7,780 nt of DNA from Thaumarchaeota archaeon UBA183 (GTDB taxonomy: Archaea > Thermoproteota > Nitrososphaeria > Nitrososphaerales > UBA183). Of this stretch, positions 5,849 to 7,780 are shown piece by piece. The translations under genes were made by a program, and so were the position numbers. The stretch is from NCBI GenBank assembly GCA_002495205.1, contig DAEE01000038.1:136-7915 (forward strand), given 5' to 3'. Every line of letters starts with the position of its first letter. Within the stretch, counting starts at the first letter, position 1. The notes under the pieces were generated by a model that saw only the letters and a program-made list of their open reading frames with translations, searched no databases and had not been told where the DNA came from.

Positions 5849-6562
5849 TCATGAAGCGCTGGCTCCCTCCCGCTCGAGGTAGACCGTCACGGCGCATTCG
5901 TCCCCGTCCTTCAGGCCTAGAGCCCGCCTCAGGTTGACCGGGGAGATGATCTCCAAGACCGAACTGTCATAATGGGTCCTCTCGATTGCTAGAACCGCCC
6001 CGGGGCGGTTTCCCTCTATCTCTGCCTTGAAGAGCTTGACAGGTCCGAAGGACCTCTTGCCGTCTGTGAAACCAGGAATGATTATCCCCTGCTTGCGATC
6101 CAGCGATCTTCGCTGCTCTATCATCGCCTGGTCGGCGAGCCTGAGATTGAGGGTGCCAGGAAAAGGCTCGAACCCCACTGCCCTTCGTAATGACCTGGCG
6201 TAGCCCTTTAGTGAGATGTAGTACCCGCCTTCGTTGAGGCCCGTGAACACGCCGCCTCTGAAGAGGAAGGAGTTCTTGCCCCGCTCGAAGCCGACGCTCG
6301 TCTCAGAGAGAAACGTCTCGACTTCCTTTAGGCCAGCTTCGGTAAGCCTGATTGCAAGCCCCCGGCCGGAGTGCGCCCTCTCGATCAGACCGGCTCTTTG
6401 GAGCTCAATCAGCCTCAACGAAGCCGCCTGCTGGCTCAGGTCGATGGACTCCCCAAGTTCCTTCGTCGAGATTGTGGCGAAGGAAGCACCAGCCCCTAGC
6501 TTGACGAGGTGAAGCAGGGTCGTCAGGCGCTCGGCGCCCGACTTCGGTTTGCGGCTGGCCAT
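5849..6562 (-). CDS. ribK: CTP-dependent riboflavin kinase with N-terminal winged-helix domain (RbkR type)
   Basis: This 237-residue protein combines two domains. Residues about 11-88 form a MarR-like winged helix: TKELGESIDLSQQAASLRLIELQRAGLIER contains the recognition helix and RGLAIRLTEAG the wing. Residues about 100-232 are the archaeal riboflavin kinase, which phosphorylates riboflavin to FMN using CTP instead of ATP. Motifs are GVFTGLNEGGYYISLKGY (104-121), GFEPFPGTLNL (130-140) and THYDSSVLEIISPVNLR (196-212). All are intact. Proteins of this build are known as RbkR, acting both as enzyme and as repressor of riboflavin genes. Here the divergent neighbour is a RibU-like transporter, so self-regulation and transporter control are likely (inference). 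The start is ATG 6562; no Shine-Dalgarno precedes it, consistent with a nearly leaderless mRNA. Confidence 0.93.
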   Translation of the reverse strand: MASRKPKSGAERLTTLLHLVKLGAGASFATISTKELGESIDLSQQAASLRLIELQRAGLIERAHSGRGLAIRLTEAGLKEVETFLSETSVGFERGKNSFLFRGGVFTGLNEGGYYISLKGYARSLRRAVGFEPFPGTLNLRLADQAMIEQRRSLDRKQGIIIPGFTDGKRSFGPVKLFKAEIEGNRPGAVLAIERTHYDSSVLEIISPVNLRRALGLKDGDECAVTVYLEREGASAS

Positions 6563-6621
6563 CTACAAGGAGGCTGGTTATTACCAAACCGTTATAAGAA
6601 TACCGGAGCCGGCGCCGTCAC
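6563..6621. promoter_or_regulatory. Divergent promoter/operator between ribK and the ECF S-component gene
   Basis: This 59-nt spacer must drive both genes. The self-complementary box TTATAA (6592-6597) is a good TATA candidate. For the plus-strand gene its centre is about 27 nt before the ATG at 6622, which predicts a leaderless mRNA. For ribK it is about 32 nt before the ATG, giving a leader of about 6 nt. Next to it is the palindrome TGGTTATTACCA (6575-6586, arms TGGT/ACCA). Bases 6577-6590 and 6591-6604 also form a tandem imperfect repeat matching at 10 of 14 positions. These are plausible binding sites for the HTH domain of the adjacent kinase; that link is inferred, since I cannot compare with a known RbkR motif here. 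Confidence 0.55.
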
Positions 6622-7311
6622 ATGGACTCCAGGGGCCGGCTGGACACCACGGCGCTGGCCGGAAGCGCTGTCTTCAGCGCCCTGGCGATCGTCCTGTCGG
6701 GAGCCTCTCAGGCCCTCGGGCTCAATTTCCCCCTGATCCCGTACCTCCAGTTCGACCTCGGCGAGGTGGCCATAATCTTGGCGTTCTTCATCTTCGGTCC
6801 TGTGCCGGCCCTCGTGTCTTCCTTCGTCGAGTTTGGCGGACTACTCGTGTACGGGCAGAACCTCCCGGTGGGGCCACCGCTCAAGCTCTTCGCGCTTGTT
6901 TCGACCGTGGCAGGGCTCTGGCTGGGCGCCAGAATCGCTAGTCGGGGGGACGGAACGAGTCTGCTTGGCCTCGCAGGGTGGACAACCGTGATGGGTTCGG
7001 TGGTGAGAGCGGCAGTGATGACAGTGCCGAACCTGTACCTGATATTGTACTTCTATGGGTTCGCCGCCATCGAAGGGTTTCTGAAGGCGCCCTTCTCCGC
7101 TGTGGGCATAGTCCTTACAGACTCGAATGCCCTGGTGGTGATCCTCGCGTTCACGGCAGCCTTCAACGTGATTCAGCTGGCCGCGGTGATGGTCGCCTCA
7201 TCGTTCGTCCTTCGGGTCCCGGCCATCTCGCAGCTCAAGGTCGGGGGGAAGGGCCCCTGGTTTACCACAGTCCTGAAACAGGGGAACGCGGCGGTCCAGG
7301 CGATACGCTGA
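6622..7311 (+). CDS. ECF transporter S component, RibU-like (probable riboflavin uptake)
   Basis: This is a 229-residue integral membrane protein with about six hydrophobic segments (roughly 12-33, 45-70, 85-107, 113-135, 137-160, 168-197) and a short cytoplasmic tail. The segment NFPLIPYLQFDLGEVAIIL followed by FIFGPVPALVSSFVEF resembles the first third of RibU, where a Pro-Phe-Leu-x-Asp-type loop and a GP turn form part of the riboflavin site. S components bind the vitamin and dock onto a shared EcfT/EcfA energising module. Substrate cannot be proven by sequence, but the divergent riboflavin kinase-regulator argues for riboflavin. The ATG at 6622 lies about 27 nt after a TATA-like box, so the mRNA is probably leaderless. 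An ECF ATPase gene follows after 53 nt. Confidence 0.8.
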   Translation: MDSRGRLDTTALAGSAVFSALAIVLSGASQALGLNFPLIPYLQFDLGEVAIILAFFIFGPVPALVSSFVEFGGLLVYGQNLPVGPPLKLFALVSTVAGLWLGARIASRGDGTSLLGLAGWTTVMGSVVRAAVMTVPNLYLILYFYGFAAIEGFLKAPFSAVGIVLTDSNALVVILAFTAAFNVIQLAAVMVASSFVLRVPAISQLKVGGKGPWFTTVLKQGNAAVQAIR

Positions 7312-7364
7312 GAGGAGCGTTTTACTCCATGGTCCCGGGGGCTCGGAGTGCCGAAGTGTAGCGA

Positions 7365-7780
7365 TTGTCCGACATACTTGAAATCAGTGGGCTGAGCTTC
7401 AGGTACCCGGACTCTCCGAAGCGGGCGGTGTCCGAGTTCGACCTCGCGGTCCCAGAGGGAGAGATCGTGGTCCTCGCGGGACCATCCGGGTGCGGCAAGT
7501 CCACGCTGCTCCGGGCGGTCAACGGCCTCATCCCCCACATGTACACGGGCGACTACACTGGGCACGTCAGGGTGGCAGGGACGGAGGTGAAGGAATCCAG
7601 CATGCGGGACCTGGCCCAGAAGGTCGGATTCCTCTTCCAGAACCCTGAGAACCAGATTTTCATGTTCACAGTCGAGAGGGACGTCGCCTTCGGCCTGGAG
7701 AACCTGGGGGTCCCCAGGGCGGAGATGCGGGAGAGGGTCGACGAAGCAATGCGGCTTCTCGAGATAGGTGACCTGGCCCT
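7365..7780 (+). CDS. ecfA: ECF transporter ATPase (EcfA), N-terminal part (3' end outside the window)
   Basis: The first 138 residues of an ABC ATPase that powers an energy-coupling-factor transporter are visible. It begins with ILEISGLSFRYPDS (A-loop Tyr), has a complete Walker A GPSGCGKST at 39-47, and NGLIPHMYTGDYTGHV. The Q-loop is the ECF-typical FQNPENQIFMFTVERDVAFGLENLGVP, with Q92 in FQNPENQ. This form marks EcfA/CbiO-type ATPases among ABC proteins. The ABC signature, Walker B and H-loop lie beyond the window. The start is TTG 7365, since a TAG at 7359 closes the frame just upstream; no strong Shine-Dalgarno is visible. It probably forms a transport operon with the preceding S component; EcfT and a second ATPase are expected downstream. 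Confidence 0.92.
   Translation, partial: MSDILEISGLSFRYPDSPKRAVSEFDLAVPEGEIVVLAGPSGCGKSTLLRAVNGLIPHMYTGDYTGHVRVAGTEVKESSMRDLAQKVGFLFQNPENQIFMFTVERDVAFGLENLGVPRAEMRERVDEAMRLLEIGDLA

Noticed and set aside
7318..7326. T-run GTTTTA after the ECF S-component stop as terminator or promoter
   Set aside because: Only four T residues, and the distance to the ecfA start does not fit a leaderless promoter; too weak to call.
7329..7361. Ten-codon mini-ORF starting ATG, in frame with and just upstream of ecfA
   Set aside because: It is too short to judge, without a Shine-Dalgarno; it probably arises by chance. The TAG at 7359 is useful only for showing that ecfA begins at TTG 7365.

Overview
This is a gene-dense, GC-rich archaeal chromosome segment. 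The archaeal assignment is firm: it carries a proteasome alpha subunit, SBDS/Sdo1, exosome subunits Rrp4, Rrp41 and Rrp42, ribosomal protein L37Ae, a Pcc1-like KEOPS subunit, prefoldin beta and a CTP-type riboflavin kinase with an N-terminal HTH domain. The frequent GTG/TTG starts and apparently leaderless promoters fit as well. The exact lineage cannot be fixed from the window; a TACK archaeon (Nitrososphaeria, Bathyarchaeia or a relative) is my best guess, and it is only inference.

Region 1 (1-3833, plus strand) is the conserved archaeal exosome superoperon: psmA (3' part only), SBDS, rrp4, rrp41, rrp42, rpl37ae and a Pcc1-like gene. Gaps are 11 nt or less and several genes overlap, so it reads as one co-transcribed unit. 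It links protein turnover, ribosome maturation, RNA degradation/tailing, the large ribosomal subunit and tRNA t6A modification. Region 2 (3834-5277, plus) starts at a new BRE/TATA-like promoter. It encodes prefoldin beta and a DHH-DHHA1 phosphoesterase with intact catalytic motifs, possibly an oligonucleotide-recycling partner of the exosome.

Region 3 (5274-6562, minus) converges on region 2 so tightly that both final genes use one CTAG tetranucleotide for their stop codons. It holds a riboflavin kinase fused to a winged-helix domain (RbkR type). Downstream of it lies an isopentenyl-diphosphate-isomerase-like Nudix protein that keeps the metal ligands but has Thr where the catalytic Cys should be.

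Region 4 (6563-7780, plus) is divergent from the kinase gene across only 59 nt. It encodes a RibU-like ECF transporter substrate-binding membrane protein and the first part of an ECF ATPase, cut by the window end. The short divergent spacer holds a symmetric TATA-like box, a 12-nt palindrome and an imperfect 14-nt tandem repeat. It is therefore a plausible operator for the kinase-regulator. Together regions 3 and 4 look like a self-regulated riboflavin uptake/FMN synthesis module, with the Cys-less Nudix protein as its unexplained member. Every stretch of the window is assigned; there is no gene-free stretch over 300 bases, and I see no tRNA, rRNA, CRISPR or mobile element.
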